In this document: positions 1 to 8,577 of the stretch, in pieces | Numbering within the stretch: position 1 is the first letter of the stretch | How the letters are laid out: each line of letters opens with the position of its first letter | NCBI GenBank assembly: GCA_944321085.1 | Contig: CALUJY010000006.1 | Location: forward strand, 167,193-201,725 | DNA: 34,533 nucleotides | Source: an uncultured Barnesiella sp. | Lineage (GTDB): Bacteria > Bacteroidota > Bacteroidia > Bacteroidales > Barnesiellaceae_A | Direction of reading: 5' to 3' | Program-made: the position numbers and the translations under genes | The notes under the pieces: model-generated | The model's input: only the letters and a program-made list of their open reading frames with translations | What the model was told of the DNA's origin: nothing | Databases searched by the model: none

Positions 1-2445
1 GTCATGAGTGGTGATATCTCTACCGGTGGTGCAGCCGAGAGTACCAATGCCATCGCCCTTATCAACCCCAGCGATATTGCTACCATTACCGTCCTCAAAG
101 ATGCTGCCGCAGCCTCTATCTACGGTTCGCGTGCTGCCAACGGTGTGATTCTTATCACCACCAAGAGCGGTAGCGACAGCCAAGGCAAGGCTCGCATTTC
201 AGCCCGTGTACGTTATGGTATAACTACTTTGGCAAAAGATGGTGATTACGATCCTATGGACCCCGAAACTTGGGTAAACTATTATCGTACAGCCGTTATC
301 AACGCCGGTGGCAATCCCGATGATCCTTCCAGCCAATACTACATGCCTCTGGGTACGCTTTCGCAACCCATGACCAACTGGATGGACGCCCTTACCCGTA
401 CAGGTTCGCTCCAAGAGTATGAGGTGAACGCACAAGGCGGCAATGGCAAGACCAACTACTATGCGTCGGCTTCTTACGGCAAGACTGAGGGTATTACTTA
501 CGGTTCCGATTTCGAGCGCATACAGATGCGTGTCAATGTAGACAGCGAGCTGAACAAATGGCTCAAAATGGGTGCCCGTGTCAATGGCGGTTACATGCGT
601 ATGGAAGGTGAGTCTACCAATCAGGATGGTGGTTGGGATATGATTAACCCCTTCTTTGCTGGTATGTATCTACCTCCTACGGTTCCGGTTTACAACGAGG
701 ATGGTTCTTACAACCGTAATATACCTCTTTTGAACGATATAAACCCACTTGCATACGCTTACGAGAAACGACAGTACGATGCGCACTACAAGTTCAATGG
801 CTCGATGTACTTGGAGTGGAAGCCTATCAAGCAACTTACTTTCAAGACCAACAACAGCTCTGAGTTGCTCTTCTCGCGTCTATACAGCTATGCTCCCGGT
901 TATGTGTATGAGAACCAGATGAATGCCGTAACGACCTATGATCGTCAGTATTCTTCGTTCACAACTTCTAACACCGGTGTATACGAAGACAACTTCAACG
1001 AGGAGCACTTCCTCCGCGTGTTGGTAGGTCACGAGTACACATACACCAAATCGCTTGCCGACCAAGGTTCTACGCAAGACGTTAACCCGCTTATTCCTTA
1101 TGTAACAACGGGTAACCAATCTTACAACCGCTTGTATTATAGCGAGACGGCCGAGAAACTTCTCTCGTTCTTCGGCGTTGTGGATTACAACTACCTCAAC
1201 AAGTACTACTTGCAAGCATCTGTTCGTGGTGACGGTAGCTCGCTCTTCGGACAGAACAAACAATGGGGTTGCTTCTGGTCGGTAGGTGCATCGTGGAACA
1301 TGGAGAAAGAAAACTTCCTCAAAGATGTTTCCTGGATCAACCAACTCAAATTGCGTTACAGCTACGGCGTGAATGGTAACAATGGTATCGGTGCATATGG
1401 TTCATATGCTCTTTATTCAACCCTTGTCAATCCTTACAACGGTTGGGTAGGTCTCGGCCCGGCCCAATTGCCCAATCCCGACCTCTCTTGGGAAACCAAC
1501 AAAGCACACAACGTCGGTATCGACTTCCGCTTCTGGGAGCGTTTCAGCGGTACGTTCGAGTACTACCACCGTACGACCGAAGATATGTTGCTCTCTACCC
1601 GTATCCCGTATACTACCGGTTTCTCGTCGATGATGCGTAACGTAGGTTCTATCTGGAACCAAGGTTTCGAGGCTCAGTTAGACTTCGCCATCTTCGACCG
1701 CAGCGACCTCCACTGGTCTATCGGCCTTAACTTCTCGATGAACAAATCGCACGTTGTAGACCTCGGTAGCGAAACCCGTATTTCTGCCGGTAACGGCCTC
1801 TACATTGTCGAGGGCGAGCAACTCATGCAATTCTACCTCTACGACTATGCAGGTGTTAACCCCGTAAACGGTGAGGCTCTCTGGTACAACGAGGCAGGTG
1901 AGATAACCAATAACTTTACCGACGCTCGTCGCGTTTACAAAGGCTCGCCCGAGCCTATTGCTACCGGCGGTTTCAATACCGCTTTCAACTGGAACGGTAT
2001 CGATTTCAGCGCCAGCTTCGAGTATAAGTTCGGTAACTATATCCTCACGTCCGATAACCAGATATTCTGGAACGATGGTGCTACCTTCGGCGGACAACAA
2101 CTTGCCGTTGCTGGAAACTACTGGCAGAACATAGGCGATACCGGCGTTTCGCCCAAACCCGTAGCCAATAACGGTACCAATTCGGCCTATACAGGGTCTA
2201 CCCGTTTCCTCGAGCGCGGCGATTACCTCCGTATCAAGGATATGACCTTGGGTTATACTCTGCCCCAAAAGTGGACCAAGAAGGCTGCCATGAGCAATGT
2301 ACGCATCTATTTGAGTGCTTACAACCTCTTCACATTCCACGACGTTCATACCTCTATGGACCCCGAACGTGGTGTATCGGGTACCGGTCTCGGTCTCTAT
2401 CCTACCACCAAATCTTTTGTTATCGGTCTTGATGTAACATTCTAA
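1..2445 (+). CDS. SusC/RagA-family TonB-dependent outer-membrane transporter, 3' part
   Basis: The frame is open from the first base (GTC ATG AGT) and ends at TAA 2443-2445, so the gene is cut by the window edge. About 814 codons remain; the signal peptide, the carboxypeptidase-like N-terminal domain and the start of the plug are missing. The visible plug end has the SusC signature: VLKDAAAASIYGSRAANGV followed by ITTK, about residues 30-54. A long beta-barrel follows, rich in alternating aromatic residues and NxxLSWE/GF-type repeats, and ends in an aromatic residue (LDVTF), as expected for an outer-membrane barrel. SusC proteins import oligosaccharides or peptides with a SusD lid, using TonB energy; susD starts 24 bases downstream, so the two are surely co-transcribed. 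The ATG at 4 is an internal Met, not the start. Substrate cannot be told from sequence. The family call is near certain. Confidence 0.97.
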   Translation, partial: VMSGDISTGGAAESTNAIALINPSDIATITVLKDAAAASIYGSRAANGVILITTKSGSDSQGKARISARVRYGITTLAKDGDYDPMDPETWVNYYRTAVINAGGNPDDPSSQYYMPLGTLSQPMTNWMDALTRTGSLQEYEVNAQGGNGKTNYYASASYGKTEGITYGSDFERIQMRVNVDSELNKWLKMGARVNGGYMRMEGESTNQDGGWDMINPFFAGMYLPPTVPVYNEDGSYNRNIPLLNDINPLAYAYEKRQYDAHYKFNGSMYLEWKPIKQLTFKTNNSSELLFSRLYSYAPGYVYENQMNAVTTYDRQYSSFTTSNTGVYEDNFNEEHFLRVLVGHEYTYTKSLADQGSTQDVNPLIPYVTTGNQSYNRLYYSETAEKLLSFFGVVDYNYLNKYYLQASVRGDGSSLFGQNKQWGCFWSVGASWNMEKENFLKDVSWINQLKLRYSYGVNGNNGIGAYGSYALYSTLVNPYNGWVGLGPAQLPNPDLSWETNKAHNVGIDFRFWERFSGTFEYYHRTTEDMLLSTRIPYTTGFSSMMRNVGSIWNQGFEAQLDFAIFDRSDLHWSIGLNFSMNKSHVVDLGSETRISAGNGLYIVEGEQLMQFYLYDYAGVNPVNGEALWYNEAGEITNNFTDARRVYKGSPEPIATGGFNTAFNWNGIDFSASFEYKFGNYILTSDNQIFWNDGATFGGQQLAVAGNYWQNIGDTGVSPKPVANNGTNSAYTGSTRFLERGDYLRIKDMTLGYTLPQKWTKKAAMSNVRIYLSAYNLFTFHDVHTSMDPERGVSGTGLGLYPTTKSFVIGLDVTF

Positions 2446-2469
2446 TAACCCGTAAACTGAATATAGATA

Positions 2470-3900
2470 ATGAAAAAGATATTTTTATTGGGAGCCGTAA
2501 CGCTTTTCGCCCTTGCATCTTGCGACCTTACCGAGGAACCTGTGACGGCAGTAGCACCAGATGTTGCGTTGGCTACCTATGATGGCCTTAACGAGGCTAC
2601 TTCCGTTCCTTATGTCAACCTGCGCGGTGAAGGTTGGTATGGCTCATACACCAGCCTTATGCTCGATGTAATGTGCGGCAATGCCGTTGCCGGCGACCCC
2701 ATCAATACCGGTCGTGGTATGATGTTCAACAACTGGCTTTTCACGGCCGATGGCGGATGGAGCACTTACGGCTCAGCCTACACTGCAATATACCAATGCA
2801 ACAACGTGATTTTCAAAATCCGTAACGAACGCGATACCTATCTCGCAGAGAGCGGCGTAACCGACCAAATGCTCGATAACCTCATGGGTGAGTGTCTCTT
2901 TATGCGTGCCCTCTCTTACTTCGACTTGGTACGTTTTTATTCTAAACCCTATGATGCCGCTACGGCCGCTACCGACCTGGGCGTACCTATTATTAGTGAG
3001 GATCCTGATGTGAGTATAGTAGCACGTCCTGAGCGAAAAATGTTGCAAGAAGTTTATGATTATATAGTAAATGACCTTACCACGGCTCTTGATTGTATGG
3101 ACGAGACTTATATTCGTGCCAACGTACATGATACCAAAGCTACTTGTACTTACCATGTGATAGAGGCTTTGCTGGCTCGCGTTTACCTCTACATGCACAA
3201 TTATGAGAAAGCCGAGGAAATGGCAACCAACGTAATCACCTGCGGTGACTACACCATCGCCAACGCTTCGCAATTCGTTTCGACATGGACAGAAGATACA
3301 TGGTCGTCCAACCGTGAAATCATATTTAGCGTATATTCTGTTACTTCCGAGGGAATGATTTCTAATAGTAATGGTATGCTTACCGACCCCGTTAATGGGT
3401 ATGGAGATGTGCGTGTTTCGGAGGATTGGTCGTCATTGCTCGATGCAAATGATATTCGTCTCACTATGTGTATGAGTGACCCCGCTAATCCCGGTTACAT
3501 TTGGCCCGCCAAGTATCGCAAAGCCAGCGGTATCGCATACAGCAACATACCTATCTTGCGTATCTCTGAGATGTATTTGATACGTGCCGAGGCTCGTTAT
3601 TACCTGAATAATTTTGATGGTGCATTGGCCGACCTTACTACTATAACGTCGAACCGTAATGCTCCGGCTTATGAAGCCCCTACTTTTGATAATATTTTTA
3701 ATGAAAATCGCAAGGAGTTTGCTTTCGAGGGTCATGTTTACCACGACTTCAAGCGTTTTGGCCGTGGTGTTGAGCGTACAGATATTATTCCCGGTACCTC
3801 TAATCAGAATGTGCCTGCCGACAGCTATTTGTGGTTGATGCCCATGGCTACCAGCGAAATGGACGTGAACCCCAACCTTGTACAAAACCCCGGTTATTAA
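2470..3900 (+). CDS. SusD/RagB-family outer-membrane lipoprotein
   Basis: This 476-residue protein starts with a lipoprotein signal peptide (MKKIFLLGAVTLFALASC, lipid-anchored Cys18), followed by acidic residues (DLTEE) typical of surface-exported Bacteroidota lipoproteins. The helical TPR-like SusD fold is recognisable from ECLFMRALSYFDLVRFYSKP near residues 140-160, YLIRAEARYYLNN near 367, and the C-terminal ENRKEFAFEGHVYHDFKRFG block near 415-435, the classic RagB/SusD end motif. It is expected to form the lid of the upstream SusC barrel and bind substrate at the cell surface. It begins 24 bases after susC, with no promoter box between them. Some stretches (about 3010-3130, 3340-3480, 3650-3720) use AT-richer codons than the rest. 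Sugar or peptide specificity cannot be read from the sequence. Confidence 0.97.
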   Translation: MKKIFLLGAVTLFALASCDLTEEPVTAVAPDVALATYDGLNEATSVPYVNLRGEGWYGSYTSLMLDVMCGNAVAGDPINTGRGMMFNNWLFTADGGWSTYGSAYTAIYQCNNVIFKIRNERDTYLAESGVTDQMLDNLMGECLFMRALSYFDLVRFYSKPYDAATAATDLGVPIISEDPDVSIVARPERKMLQEVYDYIVNDLTTALDCMDETYIRANVHDTKATCTYHVIEALLARVYLYMHNYEKAEEMATNVITCGDYTIANASQFVSTWTEDTWSSNREIIFSVYSVTSEGMISNSNGMLTDPVNGYGDVRVSEDWSSLLDANDIRLTMCMSDPANPGYIWPAKYRKASGIAYSNIPILRISEMYLIRAEARYYLNNFDGALADLTTITSNRNAPAYEAPTFDNIFNENRKEFAFEGHVYHDFKRFGRGVERTDIIPGTSNQNVPADSYLWLMPMATSEMDVNPNLVQNPGY

Positions 3901-3923
3901 TGCTTAATTAAACAGGAAAGAAA

Positions 3924-4832
3924 ATGAAAGTAAAAAGTTTATTATACACTTCGCTTGCCGCTTCGCTGCTCTTTGCTTCGTGCAACCTTAACGAGCAGCC
4001 TGTTTTCGACGATGCGACGCAAGCCTTCATTGCCTTCAGCGCCACTTCGGGTTATGTATTCGAGGCTGTTGACGGCGTGCCCGATACGCTCAAAATAGAG
4101 CTCTATTGCGCTTCGGTTGCCGGTATTACCGCTTCGGTGCAAGTGGAGGTTACTGATACAGCCTATGCCGAGAGTCAACGAGCCCAAGAGGGAGTCCATT
4201 ATAATATATTAAGTGATACTGAAATTCATTTTGACGCGGAGCATCGTTTTGCGACGGTTAAGATTGTACCTGTTGATGATAATGAATTAAGAGGTAATAA
4301 ACGTTTCGACCTTGTATTAACATCAGTAGATGGATGTAATATGGGCGCTAATAAGCGTTTTGAAGTAATTATCCTTGATGATGAAGATCCCATGAATGCC
4401 TTTATTGGTACATATACAGCTACTGCTGAAAGTGCATTCGCAGATGTATCCACTCAAGTATGGACAGCCACGATTGAACGTGATTTCGAGAAAGAGACTC
4501 GTATTTACATTACTCCTATATGTAAAATTCATCAAAATCCAGGGATTCCTATCAACGCTGTTACTGCAACAGTTGATTTGGATGCCAACGTGTTATATGT
4601 GCCGTTATCTCAAGAACTTTATAATTTAGGAGATACGGATCAGGATGGTGAAGATAATAAGCTCGTGTTAACAAATTTGAATCAAAGTGTTTCTGGTAGT
4701 ATTGCTGCTGATGTACAAATAAACGGTATGGATGTAAGTATTGTATTCCATGAAGGCTATGGTATTTTTGATCCTATGGATCCAGGAGGCTTTGCTCAAG
4801 CTCTCCAAGCTCCTACGTTCGTAAAACAATAA
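3924..4832 (+). CDS. Surface-type lipoprotein with Calx-beta-like domain
   Basis: This 302-residue protein has a lipoprotein signal peptide (lipobox FASC, Cys20), so it is probably an outer-membrane lipoprotein. Residues about 30-155 look like a Calx-beta or related immunoglobulin-like domain: AQEGVHYNI, then FDAEHRFATVKIVPVDDNE, then KRFDLVLTS and FEVIILDDED, the alternating-strand pattern of that family. The remaining ~145 residues are beta-rich and not recognised. It follows susD by 23 bases, with a weak AGGA ahead of the ATG, and belongs to the same transcription unit. Lipoproteins in this position usually act as extra surface glycan- or protein-binding subunits of the SusCD complex; that role is inferred. 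Base composition changes near 4195: the 5' part uses C/G-ending codons, while the 3' two thirds is clearly AT-richer. Confidence 0.85.
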   Translation: MKVKSLLYTSLAASLLFASCNLNEQPVFDDATQAFIAFSATSGYVFEAVDGVPDTLKIELYCASVAGITASVQVEVTDTAYAESQRAQEGVHYNILSDTEIHFDAEHRFATVKIVPVDDNELRGNKRFDLVLTSVDGCNMGANKRFEVIILDDEDPMNAFIGTYTATAESAFADVSTQVWTATIERDFEKETRIYITPICKIHQNPGIPINAVTATVDLDANVLYVPLSQELYNLGDTDQDGEDNKLVLTNLNQSVSGSIAADVQINGMDVSIVFHEGYGIFDPMDPGGFAQALQAPTFVKQ

Positions 4833-4860
4833 TTGTCTAATCCGAAAAGCTATATAAACA

Positions 4861-6282
4861 ATGAAAAAAATAATATATATGCTTCCCCTCGCAATCTGCC
4901 TTATCATGGCAGGTTGCGCCAAATGGGACGAGTATGAACCCCTTCCCGCCGATACATGGGGAGCAACGTGCGAGTTGACTGTGGAGACCCCCGACACGGT
5001 GACTACGACAGAACTGCCTATTACAGTGATTACTCGTAATGCAAGCTATGTGGCTCTGCTTCTGAGCGATACGGCTATGGTGAATATCAACTACACGACG
5101 CTCTTGCAAGAACAATATGCCGGAGCTTCGCGTTTCGAAATTAATAACTATGAGGCCGATACTCTCAAATTTAACATAACAGGTGTTGTTGCCGGTAATA
5201 CCCATTACCTATATGTAGTGGGCGTGAATAACGCCGGTGTACAGACAACGTTCAAGAAAGCCATCGGTGCGATTGACGTGACGGCTCCTGTTATCACCTC
5301 TACTTTCCCCTTGACGCCTACCAACGAAGGCCGTACCGTAACGCTCACATTCAACGAGACGATTGTACGCGAGAGCGGTGCCGGTGCAATTACCTATCAG
5401 GTATTGGATGCTACGGGGAGCGAGGTTTACAAAGGTACGATAGCCGAGACCGACATCGAGGCTTCGGGTCGCAATCTCCGCGTATCTTTGCCCGCTTCGG
5501 TAGTATTTGCCGAGAATGTACAATATGCAGTACTCCTTTCGTTTGCCGAGGGCGCAGTATCTGACGTCTATGGTAATCCTATGGCTGCTATCAACAACCA
5601 GTTGGAAGAGGGTGGTCTGCCCTCTGGTCCGTGGTGGCGTTATATCAACGAAGGTGGCGGTGGTGACACCCCCGGTGACGTTTATGGCTTCCTCTCGGAA
5701 GGTACGTATGTATGGTCGTTCGACTGGAAAGATTCACAATCTTCTTATGCAGGTATGACAACTACTACGCAATTTACTTGCGCCGGTGCAACGACATTCG
5801 AGGGAATGGATGCCTATAAGTGGGATATCAGCGGATTCCTTGTTGATGTAGGTTTCTTCGACGCTTCAACGTCGATGACATTCAACGGTTTCTCGTTTGA
5901 ATATTCGGGAACTAATTTCTTCATTATCATGGACGAATCTCTTCAAGATTACGCACAAGTGGGTACTGCTGAGTTTACTGATGGAAGCACACGTCCTATT
6001 TGGTTGGCATATCTCGACGGTAATCAAGTAGGGATAGATGTTACATTCCAATATGTAGACGGAACTCTCCAACCCTCTCCTTTAACCCCCAATTTGGTTT
6101 TGATTACGGAGTCTGATCAGGCCGGTTATGTAAATCTGGTTGCTTACATTAACAATGCAACTGTTTCGTATGCCGAAGAAGATGCAATGGTTTCGTCTGC
6201 TAAGATTCGTGAGCAGATTAAGGCCTTCAATCCTGCAACCGCTCCCAAATTTGCTTGCAAAAAAATGATGAATAGATTTTAA
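4861..6282 (+). CDS. Surface-type lipoprotein with Ig-like domains
   Basis: This 473-residue protein has a lipoprotein signal peptide (lipobox MAGC, Cys19). Residues about 35-140 resemble a fibronectin type III or Ig-like beta-sandwich. Residues about 143-245 match the bacterial Ig-like Big_5/SbsA pattern: APVITSTFP, then TVTLTFNETI, and a final GAVSDVYGNPM. The C-terminal ~210 residues after a Gly-rich linker (NEGGGGDTPGD) are beta-rich and unrecognised, and could be the ligand-binding part. It is the last gene of the susCD-led unit, 28 bases after the previous lipoprotein and 24 bases ahead of a strong terminator palindrome. By position it is the distal substrate-binding or surface-exposed lipoprotein of the system (inference). 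No catalytic motif is visible. Confidence 0.82.
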   Translation: MKKIIYMLPLAICLIMAGCAKWDEYEPLPADTWGATCELTVETPDTVTTTELPITVITRNASYVALLLSDTAMVNINYTTLLQEQYAGASRFEINNYEADTLKFNITGVVAGNTHYLYVVGVNNAGVQTTFKKAIGAIDVTAPVITSTFPLTPTNEGRTVTLTFNETIVRESGAGAITYQVLDATGSEVYKGTIAETDIEASGRNLRVSLPASVVFAENVQYAVLLSFAEGAVSDVYGNPMAAINNQLEEGGLPSGPWWRYINEGGGGDTPGDVYGFLSEGTYVWSFDWKDSQSSYAGMTTTTQFTCAGATTFEGMDAYKWDISGFLVDVGFFDASTSMTFNGFSFEYSGTNFFIIMDESLQDYAQVGTAEFTDGSTRPIWLAYLDGNQVGIDVTFQYVDGTLQPSPLTPNLVLITESDQAGYVNLVAYINNATVSYAEEDAMVSSAKIREQIKAFNPATAPKFACKKMMNRF

Positions 6283-6306
6283 TCGATTTCAATCATTCTG
6301 ATTATA

Positions 6307-6336
6307 CCGCCCGGCCAATTGGCCGGGCGGTTTTTT
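6307..6336 (+). terminator. Rho-independent terminator of the susCD lipoprotein operon
   Basis: A perfect 24-base GC-rich palindrome (6307-6330, arms CCGCCCGGCC and GGCCGGGCGG) is followed directly by six T residues. It lies 24 bases past the stop of the last lipoprotein gene and separates this unit from the proteases. Confidence 0.93.
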
Positions 6337-6437
6337 ATGACCTTGTCTTCTTTTCCCGTAGCTCCTTTATTGGCTTGTTTCATACATTTTTTGTCAGAAA
6401 AAAAGTGAAATATTATCGTATTTTCCGTTCTTTTTTT

Positions 6438-6445
6438 TAACTTCG
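6438..6445 (+). promoter_or_regulatory. Possible -7 box for the first C10 protease
   Basis: TAACTTCG differs at one position from the Bacteroidota TAnnTTTG -7 consensus and lies 59 bases before the ATG at 6504. The expected -33 position holds only ATCG, so the call is weak. A T-rich tract precedes it, as it does for the paralogous gene downstream. Confidence 0.35.
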
Positions 6446-6503
6446 CCTCGTTCCGTGAGACTGGGACAGACCTTTACCGCAAACGATGAAAAAATAGTAC
6501 TTT

Positions 6504-8168
6504 ATGAAAAAGTTTCTTTCTGTATCTGCCGTGGCAGTCTTCCTGTGTGCTGCTTTGCCGGCAATGGGTTATGTAATCACTCCTGAGGTTGCCAAGACGA
6601 CAGCCGATAAGTTGCTTGCGCTCGACGCTGATTTTACGGGTGCCGGAGATGCTGTCGTTACGACTGTTGACCAAGACGGAATTCCCGCTTATTATCTGAT
6701 AGAATACAATGCAGGCGGTTGGGCTATCGTGTCGGCGCAATCGTCGTCGAAACCTCTCATTGCCTATAATCCCACGGGTAAATACGAGGCTCCCGAGCCG
6801 ATGCAGGCCGTGCTCGATGCCAACAAGCAACGCATTGTCGATGTGGCCAAGGAAAATGCCGATTATCAACATATCGCATGGAGTCGTGCGGCACAACGCA
6901 AGCCCGCGGCCGAACCTATATCGACCCCCGATGTCTCTCCCCTCATTCCGGTAGACCTCGATCAAACTGCACCTTTCAACGACCAATGTCCCACGGTGAG
7001 CGGGCAGCATGTCCTCGTAGGTTGTGTGGCTGTGGGTATGGGACAAGCCATGATGGTAGCCCGTTATCCCGAGCGTCCTGTGGGCTCGTATAGCTATACC
7101 GATGCTACGGTAGGTTACCTCTCGATAGACTACGATGCCGAGGCTCCATACGATTGGGATGCCATGTATGCAGCAAAAACAACCGGCAATTACAGCGAGA
7201 TAGCCCGTTTGTTATATCATTGCGGCGTATCGGTACGCATGCAATATGGTGTCGACGGTTCGGGCGCTTACTCGGTGGACGTGGCTCCGGCATTGACCCG
7301 CAATTTCCAGTACGACCCCGAGTTGATACGTTATGTGAGTAAATCGGATTATTCTCGAGAAGAGTGGATGACGCTGATACTCAATGAGCTGGTGTTGGGT
7401 CGTGCTGTCGTGTATGGCGGCGATAACGGTGAAGCCGGCCACTGCTGGAATATCGACGGTTGGAAACAAGCCACACAGATGTTCCATGTCAACTGGGGCT
7501 GGGGCGGCTATGGCAACTCGTACTTCGACATAGAGGCTATGGAAGACCAGTACCAAGGCATGAGTTTCCCTTATAACAATGATGCCATCATCGGTGTAGG
7601 AGCTCCTACTACCGCACCTTACGGGCTTAATCTCAGCACTACCACCTTCTATTTGGGCACTGCTGCCGGTGTAGCTTTGGCCGACGTGCAAGTGCTTTGC
7701 GAGGATGAAGAAGCCGTATTTTCTTTTACCGTCGAGGGTCCCGAGGGGCTTTTCGGTAGGGTAGAGTCGCCCTATGCGGTAGAGAACATGAAGCTCGTTT
7801 CGAAAGAGGCGATAACCGATGCTGCGAAGTTCAAGTATGCACTCATCACGGTAACCAATACATCGACCGGCGAGTCGTTTACTCGTGAGTTTACCTTGTA
7901 TCTTGAAAATGGCGGCGGTGGCGTAGCCTCGGTATTCAGCAATGTTATGCGCGTATATCCTGCTATCACGCACGACCGCCTTACGGTGGAAGTGCCCGTC
8001 GCAGGCGGCCGATATGCCATATACACGATGACCGGTGCATTGGCCGGTGAGGGCAGCATAGACGGTTATGAAGCGCAAATATCTGTGGCTTCGTTGCCCG
8101 CAGGCGCATACCTGCTCAAATATGTTCACCCCGAGGGCGTGGGCGTAAAGACCTTTATTGTAAAGTGA
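6504..8168 (+). CDS. C10-family (streptopain-like) cysteine protease with T9SS tail
   Basis: This 554-residue pre-pro-protease has a signal peptide at residues 1 to about 22. Residues about 23-135 match the streptopain propeptide/Spi-type inhibitory domain (VITPEVAK, YLIEYNAGGWAIVSAQ, KPLIAYNPTGKYE). The catalytic domain carries Cys174 in VGCVAVGMGQAMM and His313 in GHCWNIDGW, then FHVNWGWGGYGNSYFDI, the C10 hallmark. The last ~75 residues (VYPAITHDRLTVEV, then GALAGEG, SLPAGAYLLKY and KTFIVK) form a T9SS type A sorting domain, so the enzyme should cross the outer membrane and be surface-attached or released. C10 enzymes are secreted papain-fold endopeptidases activated by propeptide removal. 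An ATG 18 bases upstream is followed by AAA AAA TAG, so 6504 is the start. A close paralog follows, and a SusCD-type transporter lies upstream. Confidence 0.95.
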   Translation: MKKFLSVSAVAVFLCAALPAMGYVITPEVAKTTADKLLALDADFTGAGDAVVTTVDQDGIPAYYLIEYNAGGWAIVSAQSSSKPLIAYNPTGKYEAPEPMQAVLDANKQRIVDVAKENADYQHIAWSRAAQRKPAAEPISTPDVSPLIPVDLDQTAPFNDQCPTVSGQHVLVGCVAVGMGQAMMVARYPERPVGSYSYTDATVGYLSIDYDAEAPYDWDAMYAAKTTGNYSEIARLLYHCGVSVRMQYGVDGSGAYSVDVAPALTRNFQYDPELIRYVSKSDYSREEWMTLILNELVLGRAVVYGGDNGEAGHCWNIDGWKQATQMFHVNWGWGGYGNSYFDIEAMEDQYQGMSFPYNNDAIIGVGAPTTAPYGLNLSTTTFYLGTAAGVALADVQVLCEDEEAVFSFTVEGPEGLFGRVESPYAVENMKLVSKEAITDAAKFKYALITVTNTSTGESFTREFTLYLENGGGGVASVFSNVMRVYPAITHDRLTVEVPVAGGRYAIYTMTGALAGEGSIDGYEAQISVASLPAGAYLLKYVHPEGVGVKTFIVK

Positions 8169-8184
8169 TAAATAACTGATATAT

Positions 8185-8218
8185 AAGGCTGTATCGTAAG
8201 TGCGATACAGCCTTTTTT
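8185..8218 (+). terminator. Rho-independent terminator after the first C10 protease
   Basis: A stem of AAGGCTGTATCG (8185-8196) with CGATACAGCCTT (8203-8214), a 6-base loop and a T run to 8218, 17 bases after the stop codon. The same 11-base arm AGGCTGTATCG recurs in the dnaB terminator. Confidence 0.9.
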
Positions 8219-8500
8219 ATATCGTAAGACGTGAAGCAGTTCTTTTTTATATCGTATTTTCAATTTATATTATGCAGGCCGACCTCGTACCTTCATCATG
8301 TCACACCTCTTTCATCATATCGATAGGTAACTGTTCCACATCCCGCAGGTTGACGATGCTTCGTTCCGCAACCATTGTTTGCCCAGTTTCGTAGATCTGT
8401 AAAACAAACGTGTTGCCGGGCTATTTGTACGATGTGTCGCTTTGAAAGGCCGGCTGTTGAATGCTTTTTTCGGTTTTTTGTTAGAAAATCGCTAATCTTC
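8219..8500. other. Intergenic stretch between the two C10 genes, no gene recognised
   Basis: This holds two short overlapping open frames (64 and 60 codons) with no recognisable domain and atypical composition. I treat it as non-coding. It is more divergent than the flanking paralogs, and I saw no repeat or strong hairpin apart from the terminator and promoter listed separately. Confidence 0.5.
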
Positions 8501-8530
8501 TTCGGAAATGTGATTTTTTTTTTATCTTTG
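8501..8530 (+). promoter_or_regulatory. Promoter of the second C10 protease
   Basis: The -7 box TATCTTTG (8523-8530) matches TAnnTTTG exactly. A TTCG at 8501-8504 lies 18 bases upstream as an imperfect -33 box. The start codon of the protease is about 48 bases downstream. Confidence 0.62.
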
Positions 8531-8577
8531 CCACTTCAAGAAAGACCTAACTTATAACGATGAAAATAAAGACTGAT

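Noticed and set aside
8200..8557. Two overlapping small open frames (64 and 60 codons) between the C10 genes
   Set aside because: No domain, signal or conserved composition. The first starts inside a terminator and the second runs through the promoter of the next gene.
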